Of a DNA stretch of 64,000 nt, positions 17,028 through 25,746 are shown one piece after another. The stretch is from Trebonia sp963773105 (GTDB lineage Bacteria > Actinomycetota > Actinomycetes > Streptosporangiales > Streptosporangiaceae). The stretch is taken from positions 1,550,001 to 1,614,000 of the forward strand of contig CAVZAA010000003.1 of NCBI GenBank assembly GCA_963773105.1, in the 5' to 3' direction. Position 1 is the stretch's first letter. Every line of letters starts with the position of its first letter. The position numbers and the translations under genes are program-made. The notes beneath the pieces were generated by a model that was not told the origin of the DNA, searched no databases, and was given only the letters and a program-made list of their open reading frames with translations.

Positions 17028-20000
17028 TCACGCAAGCGGCGGCGCACTCAGTTCGGAGACCCGCTCCCGCCACGCGTCGACTGCCGCCTCCTTGATCGGG
17101 CCGTAGCCCTTGATGGACTGAGCCGACTCGGCCAGCTGCACGAGCGTCTGGTAAGGCGTCTGGGCCGCGATCGCCTCGTCCATCAGCCGTTCGTATTCCG
17201 CGATGACGGCCCGCTCGGTGCGCCGGTCACGATCCCAGCCGAAGACATCCAGCGGCGTGCCGCGGAGCCGCCTCATCGGGCGCAGTACCCGGAAGGCGAG
17301 CGCGTAGGGCGTGCCGAGCGGCAGCTTCTTCCGCATGCCCAGACGTCGCAGAATCGGCGGGTGCAGGTGATAGGTCACCGCGTACGGACCGTCGATGCCG
17401 AGGTCACGGGCGACCTGGCCGTAGTCGGCGCCCAGGTGCAGCCGGGCTACCTCGTACTCGTCCTTGTAGGTCAGCAGCTTGAACCAAGACTCCGTGACCG
17501 CCCGGGTGAGCGCCCAGCCGCGGCTGGCGTCGTCACCCGCCGCCGACCGCCGCACGAGGTCGAGGAAGCGCCCGGCCAGCCGGGTGTCCTGGTAGTCGAT
17601 CACCTGGGCGGTGCGCCTGGTGAGCAGGTCGCGGAGCTCGGTAGGCATGGCCCCGGCCGTCAGCCCGCTCGCGGTCGTCAGGCCGGTCGCGGTCGTCAGC
17701 GCCGACGCAGACGGGTCGAAGACGCTAGCGGTTTCCCGCCCGGTGATCCCGTTCTCAGCGAGGGCCTTCTCGGTGGCGGCCAGGTCGTGCACGGCCCAGC
17801 GGCCCCACTCGAACGCGTCGCGGTTCGCGGCGGCGGCCCTGCCCTGCTGGCTCATGGCCCGCTCGATGTCATCGAGCGTGACCGGCAGGGCGCCCCGCTG
17901 GAACGCCGCGCCGAGCAGGATCACGTTCGCGAACAGGTGATCGCCGAACGCGCTCTCGGCTATCTGCTTGGCGTCGAGGAACACGGCGCGGTCGGCGCCG
18001 GTGCGCGCCGCTACCGCCTGCTCCAGGAGTGCCACGTCGGGCGCGGCCAGGTCGCTCTGCAGCATCGCCGCGGTGGGCGTCACGTCGCGGTCGATGACCG
18101 CGATCGTCCGGCCCGGATGGATCTTCGCCAGGTGCCCGGCACCGGCCGCCTGCAAAATGTCGCCGGAGAGATAGAGATCGGCGCTGTCGGCGTCGACGCT
18201 CGCGGCGCCCAGATCGTCCCGGTTGGCCGCCAGGTGCAGGTGGGATACCACCGCACCCGCCTTCTGCGACAGGCCCGTCTGGTCCAGGCCGCCGATCATG
18301 AAGCCGGCCGCCTCCGCCGCGGCGGCGATGATCCGGTTCGCGGTCACCACCCCGGTGCCGCCGATCCCGGTGAAGTAGATGTTGTATCGCCGGCCGGCCG
18401 ACGGCCGCTGCGGCAGCGGCAGCGCGCCGGACGGCAGCCCCGCGCTGACGGTCCGGTCCCGCTTGGCCGCTCGGGCAGCGGCATCGGTCTCAGCGCGCCT
18501 TTTCCCGTTGGCCTGCTTGATCGTGACGAACGACGGGCAGTCGCCCTCGAGGCATGTGTAGTCGCGATTACACGACGCGTCGTGGATCTGCCGCTTGTCC
18601 CCGAATTCGGTCGTCAGCGGCAGCACCGAGAGGCAGTTGCTCTTCACGCCGCAGTCGCCGCATCCCTCGCAGACCGCCTCGTTGATGAACACCCGACGCG
18701 GCGGCTCGCTGAGCTGGCCGCGCTTGCGCAGCCTGCGCGCCTGAGCGGCGCAGCGCTGGTCATAGATGATCACCGTGACGCCCGGCACGTCCCGTAGCCG
18801 TTCCTGCACCTCGGGAAGCCGGTCGCGGCCGAGCACCTCGGTGCCGCGGGCCCAGCGCGCACGGCGCCCGTAGTGCCCGGGGTCCTCGGCGCAGACCACG
18901 ATCTTCTTGACCCCTTCGGACTCGAGTGCGCGCGTCAGAGCGGGTACCTCCAAGAGCCCGGTCACATCTTGCCCGCCGGTCATGGCCACGGCCGCGTTAT
19001 AGAGGATCTTGAACGTGATGTCGGCGCCGGCGGCGACGCTGGCCCGGATGGCGAGAGTGCCCGAGTGGCTGAGGGTCCCGTCGCCGAGATTTTGGATCAG
19101 GTGCGGTTCCGCGACGAACGGCGACAGGCCCAGCCAGGGGACGCCCTCGGCGCCCATCGGCGGCGGCGGCATGGTCCTCGTCGCCGCCTGCCGCGCCTCG
19201 AAGTACATGATCCCGTGACAGCCGACCCCGCCGCCGGCCAGCGCACCGTCGGGGACGACGGTGGACCGGTTGTGCGGGCAGCCGCTGCAGTACCCCGGCG
19301 GCCGGCCAGGCAGCTGGAGCAGCGGCAGGTTGATCCGTGCCGCAGAAGGCTGCTTGCCGCTCGACGCGCGGGCGCCCAGATCCGGCCTGACCCGGGTGAG
19401 GATCGCGGCCACCGCGCGCGGATCGAGCTCGCCGACCGACGACGCGAGCGGCCGCCCGGACCGGTCGCGCTTGCCGACCACCGGGACAGCGCTGCCGTTC
19501 TCGTGCAGGATCGCGCGCAGCTGCGTCTCGACGAACGGTCGCTTCTCCTCGATGACGACAAGCTCGTCCACGGAGGCGGCGAACTCCAGAACCGTGTCGG
19601 TTACCAGCGGATAAGTCAGGCCGAGCTTCAGCACCCGCACGCCGGCGGCCGCGAGCTCGTCGAGGCTGAACGCCTCGAGCACGTCGAAATAGGTCTTGCC
19701 GGCGCACACCACGCCGAGCTGCGCCCCCACCGGGGCGCCCATTATCCGGTCGAGCCCGGCCCGGCGCGCGTAGGCCTGCGCGGCCGCCAGCCGCCGCACC
19801 AGGACCAGCGCCTCCTGGTCGGGCACCGCGTGCGACCCGACGGTCGCCAACGGGTGGTGATGCCAGGGCTGGCCCTCGACGAGCACGTCGCCCAGGTCCG
19901 CCTGGGGGTGCCGGGCGGGATCGAGGTCCACGCTCCCGATGCCGTCGGCCACGGAGGTGACGATCTTGAGCCCGACCCAGGTGCCCGCGAACCGGGACAT

Positions 20001-20564
20001 TCGGAAGGCGTGCACGCCGAAGTCGAGCACGTCTTGCTGGTCGCCGGGATGCAGCACGGGCATACAGGCGTCCTCGAACGTGTACTGGCTGTCGCACGCC
20101 AGCGTGGACGACTTCGCCGCCGGGTCGTCGCCGCAGAACATGACGGCGCCACCGTTCGGGCCCGCGCCCATGGCGTTCGCGTGCTTCAGCACATCGCCGG
20201 AGCGGTCGAGGCCGGGTCCCTTGCCGTACCAGGCGCCCGCCACCCCGTCGATGCCGTCGTAGGGGATGACCGCGCCCATCTGGCTGCCCCAGACGGTGGC
20301 GGCGGCGAGTTCCTCGTTGAGGCCGGGACGGTGGATGATCCGGTGCGCCGACAGCGTCTTGCTACCCGCCCCTTCGAGGGCGAGGTCGAAGGCGCCGAGC
20401 GGCGAGCCGGGATAGCCGGAGACCATCGTCGCCGTGACCAGGCCGTCGCGCTGGTCGAGCTGGTGCCGCAGCAGCAGCAGGCGGACCAGCGTGTCGACTC
20501 CGGAAAGGATCGCCGTGGCAGGCGGGGCGGACACCGGGCCCGCCGTCTCAGAGACGGCCGTCAC
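17028..20564 (-). CDS. single-chain 2-oxoacid:ferredoxin oxidoreductase (indolepyruvate type)
   Basis: 1178 aa, fusing the alpha and gamma parts of indolepyruvate:ferredoxin oxidoreductases. An N-terminal pyrimidine-binding region (SGYPGSPLGAFD) is followed by a TPP-binding region with YCSGCPHN near residue 425, an internal ferredoxin-like Cys cluster (CEGCGDC near 633, then CLEGDC near 670) and a C-terminal gamma domain starting GIGGTGVVTANRII near 735. The family decarboxylates 2-oxoacids oxidatively to acyl-CoA, reducing ferredoxin. GTG 20564 overlaps the amidohydrolase stop as GTGA, so the two are coupled. It may generate acyl-CoA from a 2-oxoacid intermediate and reduced ferredoxin for the oxygenases. 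Confidence 0.92.
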   Translation of the reverse strand: MTAVSETAGPVSAPPATAILSGVDTLVRLLLLRHQLDQRDGLVTATMVSGYPGSPLGAFDLALEGAGSKTLSAHRIIHRPGLNEELAAATVWGSQMGAVIPYDGIDGVAGAWYGKGPGLDRSGDVLKHANAMGAGPNGGAVMFCGDDPAAKSSTLACDSQYTFEDACMPVLHPGDQQDVLDFGVHAFRMSRFAGTWVGLKIVTSVADGIGSVDLDPARHPQADLGDVLVEGQPWHHHPLATVGSHAVPDQEALVLVRRLAAAQAYARRAGLDRIMGAPVGAQLGVVCAGKTYFDVLEAFSLDELAAAGVRVLKLGLTYPLVTDTVLEFAASVDELVVIEEKRPFVETQLRAILHENGSAVPVVGKRDRSGRPLASSVGELDPRAVAAILTRVRPDLGARASSGKQPSAARINLPLLQLPGRPPGYCSGCPHNRSTVVPDGALAGGGVGCHGIMYFEARQAATRTMPPPPMGAEGVPWLGLSPFVAEPHLIQNLGDGTLSHSGTLAIRASVAAGADITFKILYNAAVAMTGGQDVTGLLEVPALTRALESEGVKKIVVCAEDPGHYGRRARWARGTEVLGRDRLPEVQERLRDVPGVTVIIYDQRCAAQARRLRKRGQLSEPPRRVFINEAVCEGCGDCGVKSNCLSVLPLTTEFGDKRQIHDASCNRDYTCLEGDCPSFVTIKQANGKRRAETDAAARAAKRDRTVSAGLPSGALPLPQRPSAGRRYNIYFTGIGGTGVVTANRIIAAAAEAAGFMIGGLDQTGLSQKAGAVVSHLHLAANRDDLGAASVDADSADLYLSGDILQAAGAGHLAKIHPGRTIAVIDRDVTPTAAMLQSDLAAPDVALLEQAVAARTGADRAVFLDAKQIAESAFGDHLFANVILLGAAFQRGALPVTLDDIERAMSQQGRAAAANRDAFEWGRWAVHDLAATEKALAENGITGRETASVFDPSASALTTATGLTTASGLTAGAMPTELRDLLTRRTAQVIDYQDTRLAGRFLDLVRRSAAGDDASRGWALTRAVTESWFKLLTYKDEYEVARLHLGADYGQVARDLGIDGPYAVTYHLHPPILRRLGMRKKLPLGTPYALAFRVLRPMRRLRGTPLDVFGWDRDRRTERAVIAEYERLMDEAIAAQTPYQTLVQLAESAQSIKGYGPIKEAAVDAWRERVSELSAPPLA

Positions 20565-21811
20565 GGGTAGAGCTCGGGATTGAGGTAGCCGAACTTGCCG
20601 TCCTTGAGTACCGCGCGCCGCAACTCGGGGCGCTGCAGAACCGTCACGTCCACGGTGGGGTCGGCGTCGACGATGAGCAGGTCCGCGAGGAATCCCTCGG
20701 CGACCTCGCCGCTGTCGATCTTGGCAGCCGGGCCCATGTTCCTGGTGGCGGTGTGGATCGCCGCGACCGGGGTCATCCCCGCGAGCTCCACGTACCGCTC
20801 CAGCTCGGCGGCGTACGTGCCGTGATGGGTCCACTGATGCCCGAAATCGCCGCCGGAAAGGATCTTGACGCCGGCCTCGCGCAGCCGCTGCAGCCCTTCA
20901 ACCTGCGCGCGAAACTCATCGCGGTAGCCGGACCGGTCGATTTTCTCCTCCGTGATGCCCCACGGCTCGGCCTGGCGGTGCACCATCTGGTAGAGGTAGT
21001 GCAGGCCGGGGCAGACCCAAACATCGTCGCGTCTGGCTTCCAGTTCGCGGATCGCCTCGTCGTCAAGGAAGCAGGCGTGGTGGATGATGCGCACCCCGGT
21101 GCGGGCGGCCATCGCCACGCTGGCGGAGCCGCGGGCGTGGGTGGTGAGGAACGCGCCGCGGGAGTCTGCCTCCTCCACCGCGGCCGTCAGCATCTCGTCG
21201 TTCATGTAGACGTCTTGCGAGGGGTACTCAGGCACGACTCCGTCGCCGGAGATGAACAGCTTGAGCGCACGGGCTCCCAGGTCGCACTGGCGGGCGACGA
21301 TCTCCCTGAGCTGGGCAGCGTCCGCGGCGACCTCCATCAGCTCGCCGTCCGCGCCGAGGCCGTCCACCTCGGCGATCATCGGGCCGCTGGGCACGATCCG
21401 CGGTCCTGGTATGAGCCCGCGCTCGATCGCGTCCTTGGCCAGGATGTCGTCAAGCGGCTGCGTGGTCCCCGCCCCGATGATGAGCGTGTAGCCGCTCTCC
21501 AGAAAGGTCCTGGCGACGGACGCGACGTCCAGCATGTGCTTGGCTGGCGGCGTCGCCGCGACGCCGCCGTGGTCGAACACGAAGTCCAGCGGCCAGCTGA
21601 TGTGCACATGCGCGTCCCCGAGGCCCGGCAGCACGGTCGCGCCCGCGATATCGACGACCCGGACCGCGGCCGGGTCGACGTCGATGCGGCCGGGGGCGAC
21701 CCTGGCGATCCGGTTCCCCTCGATCAGCACGTCGCCGTTGAACGGCTTCTCGTCGGCATCGCCTGAGCACGTCAGAATCTGGGCGTTCGCAAGCAGCATC
21801 CGCTCAGCCAT
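20561..21811 (-). CDS. amidohydrolase family protein
   Basis: 416-aa metal-dependent hydrolase of the imidazolonepropionase/prolidase-like branch: DAHVH binds the metal, LKLFISG carries the Lys that may be carbamylated, and TTHARG, IHHACF and SGGDFG supply the later ligands. The substrate could be an amide, a lactam or a lactone. ATG 21811 overlaps the end of the frameshifted P450 by 8 bp and its stop overlaps the oxidoreductase start by 4 bp, so three genes form one leftward operon. Confidence 0.9.
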   Translation of the reverse strand: MAERMLLANAQILTCSGDADEKPFNGDVLIEGNRIARVAPGRIDVDPAAVRVVDIAGATVLPGLGDAHVHISWPLDFVFDHGGVAATPPAKHMLDVASVARTFLESGYTLIIGAGTTQPLDDILAKDAIERGLIPGPRIVPSGPMIAEVDGLGADGELMEVAADAAQLREIVARQCDLGARALKLFISGDGVVPEYPSQDVYMNDEMLTAAVEEADSRGAFLTTHARGSASVAMAARTGVRIIHHACFLDDEAIRELEARRDDVWVCPGLHYLYQMVHRQAEPWGITEEKIDRSGYRDEFRAQVEGLQRLREAGVKILSGGDFGHQWTHHGTYAAELERYVELAGMTPVAAIHTATRNMGPAAKIDSGEVAEGFLADLLIVDADPTVDVTVLQRPELRRAVLKDGKFGYLNPELYP

Positions 21812-23079
21812 CGGTGGCCTCCAATCGGACGGGGAGTGACATTCTATGGGTTCTATTTGTTCTATTTATCGCTGTAACGAGCGAACAGGTCTGAACGTGA
21901 TCGGCACGCTGAGCGGCGAGCGCGTCAGGCCAGGCGTGGTACCTGATGGCGGCGCCGTCGGCCAGCCGGATGTCTTCCATCCGGCGCAGCAGCTCTTCCA
22001 GCGCGATCCGCATGTTCATCCGGGCCAGGTTGGAGCCCAGGCAGCGGTGCGGGCCGACGCCGAAGCTCAGGTGCCGATTCCGCGTACGGCCGAGGTCGAA
22101 CGCGTCCGGGTCGGTGAACTCGCCGCCGTCCCGGTTGGCCGAGGCCCAGTGGATCAACACCTTGTCCCCGGTCTTGATGGACTGGCCGGCCAGCACGGTG
22201 TCGCGTACAGCGGTGCGGCCGACGGAGACGAACGAGGGCTCCAGGCGTAGCAGCTCCTGGATGGCGTCCGGGATCAGCTCGGGATCCGCGCGCAGCTGCG
22301 CCGGCAGCTCGGGCTGCTGGCAGAACCGGATCAGAGCCAGGCCGAGCGCGCCCGCGGTCGTCTCCAGGCCGCCCAGGATGAGCAGCTGCACCGCCCCGAT
22401 GATCTCGTCGTCGGTGATCGGCCGGCCGTCGATCTGCGCGGTGGTGATCGCGTCAACCACGTCACCGCGCGGCGGCAGCCCGCGCCGAAGCTCGAACGAA
22501 GTCCTTAATCCACGTGTACAGGCCAAGCCAGCTTTCGCGGGCATTGGGCGTGTTGGGGTTGGAGGAAACCGACGCGAGCTGCGCAACCCTGTCCAGGTCC
22601 TCGGCGGGCGCGCCAATCGCGAACTCGAAGAACGACCGGCTGGGCAGCGGCCGGGCGAAGGCGTCCATGAACTCGCACGCGCCTTCGTCGATGAAGTCAT
22701 CGATGAGCCGCGTCACCAGGTCCCTGGTCGGCTTCTCCCACTGCGCCACTGCGCCCGGCGTGAAGTAAGGGTTCACCAGGCGCTTGAAGACGCGCTGGAC
22801 CGGAGGGTCGGCCTCGACCGGAAGATTGCGGACAACCATCGTCGATTTGGTGGCAGACAGGCCATGCGCGGAGCTGAAGGCTTCCCAGTTCTGCGCCACG
22901 CTGAGCGCCTCTTCGTAGCCCGATACCACCCACAGGCCGTCATGGGCATCACTGTGCGTGACCGGGCAGAGCGCGCGCATCCGCGCCATCGTGGCCGGGA
23001 GGGTCTGGGCGAGCTCCTCCGACAGGTGGTCGAAGTGCCGCATACACCACTCATCGGGCAACGGCCCGGGTTGCTCCAT
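21804..23079 (-). pseudogene. cytochrome P450 with a one-base frameshift
   Basis: Two overlapping frames make one P450. The N-terminal frame (from ATG 23079) ends in KDFVRASARAAAAR; the other resumes at LRRGLPPRGDVVDAI. Removing one A from CTCGAACGAA (22495-22496) restores a continuous 424-aa protein, DFVELRRGLPPRGDVVDA. The second part has I helix GGLETT, helix K QELLRLEP and heme loop FGVGPHRCLGSN. Near the C-terminus a 9-bp repeat encodes NRTNRTHRM. Either a recent inactivation or a sequence error; everything else looks functional. It heads the operon with the amidohydrolase and the oxidoreductase. Confidence 0.85.
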
Positions 23080-23131
23080 GGCTCTACCCTGCCTCATCGT
23101 GCGGCGGTCCGGTTACGATCCCGACTCTAAC

Positions 23132-23195
23132 AAGATGAGCGATCACTTTCTATAGGCGACGAATCTCCTCGCCGGTAAAGTGAGTAAGCGCACCC
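23132..23195. promoter_or_regulatory. divergent promoter with two operator copies
   Basis: AAGATGAGCGATCACTTTC (23132-23150) faces the P450 operon, and AAAGTGAGTAAGCGCACC (23178-23195) faces the aldehyde dehydrogenase at 23243. Both keep the AAAGTG/CACTTT design of the cluster palindrome. Confidence 0.6.
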
Positions 23196-23242
23196 TAACT
23201 TGACGAACAGCTCACCACGACCGGTGCCGGAGGAGTGACGTA

Positions 23243-24727
23243 ATGACGCCTGACCTTCCGTTTCTCGATGGGAAACCCAAGCAGCTGCTGATCGGCGGCG
23301 AGTGGGTGGACGCGGCGGCGGGCGCCAGCTTCCCCAGCCTGAACCCGTCGACCGGCGAGGTGATCGCGGAGCTGGCCGAAGCGGACGCGACGGACGCCGA
23401 CCGCGCGGTGGCCGCGGCCCGGGCCGCGTTCGAGGGTCCGTGGCGGCGCCGGCTGAAGCCGCGGGACCGGCAGGCGCTGTTGTGGGCGCTGGCGGACCTC
23501 GTGCAAGAGCACTACGACGAGCTCCGCCTGCTCGAAGCGCTCGACATGGGCTTCCCCGTCGGCCGGCCGCGGCGGCCGGGCTCGAAGGCGTGGGAGGCGG
23601 AGGTGCTGCGCTACGTGGCCGGGTGGGCCACCAAGATCAGCGGCGATACGCTCGAGAACTCCCTCCCCGGGAACGTCTTCAGCTACACGCTCACGGAGCC
23701 GGTCGGGGTGGTCGCCGCGATCGTCCCGTGGAACCGGCCGATGAGCAACGCGATCTGGAAGATCGCGCCCGCGCTGGCGGCCGGCTGCACGATCGTGCTC
23801 AAGCCGGCCGAGGAGGCGTGCCTCGCCGCGGTTCGCCTCGGCGAGCTGGCCATCGAGGCGGGCTTCCCTGAGGGCGTCATCAACATTGTCACCGGCTTCG
23901 GCGAGACCGTGGGGGCCGCGCTCACCGCGCACGGTGACGTCGACAAGGTCGCGTTCACCGGATCGACCGCGGTCGGGCAGGAAATCCTGCGAGCCGCCGC
24001 CGGCAACCTCAAGCGCGTCACCCTCGAGCTCGGCGGCAAGTCGCCGGACGTGGTGTTCGCCGACGCCAACCTGGACCGGGCCGTGCCGGGCGCGGGAATG
24101 GGGGTGTTCTCCAACTCCGGACAGGTCTGCTGCGCGGGCACCCGGATCTTCGTCGAGCGGCCGATTTACGACGAGTTCGTCGAGCGGGTGTCGGCGTTCG
24201 CGAACGGCCTGCGGGTGGGCGACAGCGTCGACCCGCAGACCCAGATCGGCCCGGTCGTCTCGGCGCAGCAGCTGGAGCGGGTGACCGGCTACCTCGATGT
24301 GGGCCGGGCGGAAGGCGCGCGGGCCACGGCCGGCGGGCACCGGGTCGCGGACGGGGACCTGGCCGGAGGCTACTTCGTGGCACCCACCGTCTTCGCGGAC
24401 GTGCGCGATGACATGCGGGTGGCCCGGGAGGAGATCTTCGGCCCGGTCGCCTGCGTGCTGCCGTTCGACGACCTGGAGGAGGTCGTCGCTCGAGCGAACG
24501 ACACGCAGTACGGGCTGGCCGGCGGCGTCTGGACCCGCGATGTCGGGAAGGCGCACCGGATGGCGCAGGCGCTGCGGGCCGGCACCGTGTGGGTGAACAC
24601 GATGCTGCTGATGGACCCGGCGGTGCCGTTCGGCGGGTACAAGATGAGCGGCTGGGGTCGGGAGATGGGCGAGCGGGGCCTGGACGAGTACCTGAACGTG
24701 AAATCGGTGTGGATCGACACGGAATGA
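23243..24727 (+). CDS. aldehyde dehydrogenase (NAD(P)-dependent)
   Basis: 494 aa, full-length ALDH. Catalytic Cys in NSGQVCCAGTR, general base Glu in LELGGKSPD, Rossmann signature FTGSTAVGQEI, and VPWNRPM before it. It oxidises an aldehyde to an acid that the CoA-transferases could then activate. GGAGG lies upstream of ATG 23243. A perfect 12-bp hairpin follows the stop. Confidence 0.95.
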   Translation: MTPDLPFLDGKPKQLLIGGEWVDAAAGASFPSLNPSTGEVIAELAEADATDADRAVAAARAAFEGPWRRRLKPRDRQALLWALADLVQEHYDELRLLEALDMGFPVGRPRRPGSKAWEAEVLRYVAGWATKISGDTLENSLPGNVFSYTLTEPVGVVAAIVPWNRPMSNAIWKIAPALAAGCTIVLKPAEEACLAAVRLGELAIEAGFPEGVINIVTGFGETVGAALTAHGDVDKVAFTGSTAVGQEILRAAAGNLKRVTLELGGKSPDVVFADANLDRAVPGAGMGVFSNSGQVCCAGTRIFVERPIYDEFVERVSAFANGLRVGDSVDPQTQIGPVVSAQQLERVTGYLDVGRAEGARATAGGHRVADGDLAGGYFVAPTVFADVRDDMRVAREEIFGPVACVLPFDDLEEVVARANDTQYGLAGGVWTRDVGKAHRMAQALRAGTVWVNTMLLMDPAVPFGGYKMSGWGREMGERGLDEYLNVKSVWIDTE

Positions 24728-24740
24728 GCGTCACGGGCTG

Positions 24741-24770
24741 ACCGGTCCGGCCTTGCCTGGCCGGACCGGT
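24741..24770. terminator. hairpin terminator after ALDH
   Basis: ACCGGTCCGGCC (24741-24752) and GGCCGGACCGGT (24759-24770) are exact complements around a 6-nt loop, 14 bp beyond the ALDH stop. Confidence 0.7.
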
Positions 24771-24787
24771 CAGATTACTGTTCAGCC

Positions 24788-25663
24788 ATGGCAAAAATAA
24801 AAGTGAACGGCTACTCAGTTACTTACGAAGTAGTGGGTGACCAGGGCAGACCTTGGGTGATCACGCCGGGCGGCCGGTTCAGCATGGACTCCCCCGGGGT
24901 GCGCGAACTCGCTGTCGCGCTGGCCGAGCGGGGCAACCAGGTGCTGATCTGGGACCGGCCCAACTGCGGCGCGTCGGATGTGCAGTTCAGCGGCCCGTCC
25001 GAGTCCGCGATGCAGGCCGACGTGCTCGCCGGACTGCTGCGGCAGCTGGACTTGACGCCGGCGGTGATCGCGGGCGGGTCCGGCGGTTCGCGGGTGTCGC
25101 TGCTCACCGCGGCACAGCACCGGGACGTCGCCGCCGGGCTGGCGCTGTGGTGGATCAGCGGCGGCGTCTACGGGCTCATGTCCCTCGGCCTGCATTACTG
25201 CGGCGGCTCGCTGAAGGCGGTGTGGAACGGCGGCATGGAGGCCGTCGCCGCGCTGCCGGAGTGGAACGAGGTGCTTGAGCGCAACCCGCGCAACCGTGAG
25301 CTGTTCCTCGCGCAGGACCCGAAGGAGTTCCTCGCGACGATGGAACGCTGGATGGCGGCCTACTGCCCGTGCGGCGACGAGCTCGTGCCCGGGCTGCCGG
25401 ACACCGTGGGCCGAGCCCTCGACGTGCCCGCGCTGGTCTTCCGCAGCGGCAGCACCGACGTCAACCACACCCGGGCAACCTCGGAGGCGGTGGCCGCGCT
25501 GCTGCCGAACTCTCGGCTGGTCGAGCCCCCGTGGGGAAACAACGAGTGGAACGAGCGGTCGGCCGCGCGACCGGGCGGCCTGGGCGAGGGCCTGTTCGTC
25601 GGCTGGCCGAAGCTGGCCCCGGTGCTGCAGGACTGGGCCGAGGAAACGCTCGACCAGCCCTAA
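24788..25663 (+). CDS. alpha/beta-fold hydrolase
   Basis: 291 aa. The nucleophile elbow is GGSGGS near residue 98, and the oxyanion region reads TPGGRFSMDS. The acid is probably the Asp in SGSTDVNH. The canonical C-terminal catalytic His is not obvious (PPWGNNEWNER stands where it is expected). The upstream leader is AT-rich (AAAAATAAAAG follows the ATG). It resembles the C-C or ester hydrolases of catabolic clusters, but no substrate can be given. It starts just past the ALDH terminator, so it probably has its own promoter. Confidence 0.8.
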   Translation: MAKIKVNGYSVTYEVVGDQGRPWVITPGGRFSMDSPGVRELAVALAERGNQVLIWDRPNCGASDVQFSGPSESAMQADVLAGLLRQLDLTPAVIAGGSGGSRVSLLTAAQHRDVAAGLALWWISGGVYGLMSLGLHYCGGSLKAVWNGGMEAVAALPEWNEVLERNPRNRELFLAQDPKEFLATMERWMAAYCPCGDELVPGLPDTVGRALDVPALVFRSGSTDVNHTRATSEAVAALLPNSRLVEPPWGNNEWNERSAARPGGLGEGLFVGWPKLAPVLQDWAEETLDQP

Positions 25664-25746
25664 GGGCCGAGGGGAAGTTGAACGGGGTGATCCCAGGCGA
25701 CGACGCCGAGGGGCTCGCGCAAGCAGAACGGGTCAACACCCGCTGG

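Noticed and set aside
18873..20570. 565-codon plus-strand ORF inside the oxidoreductase gene
   Set aside because: Antisense of clear TPP- and FeS-binding motifs; composition typical of shadow frames.
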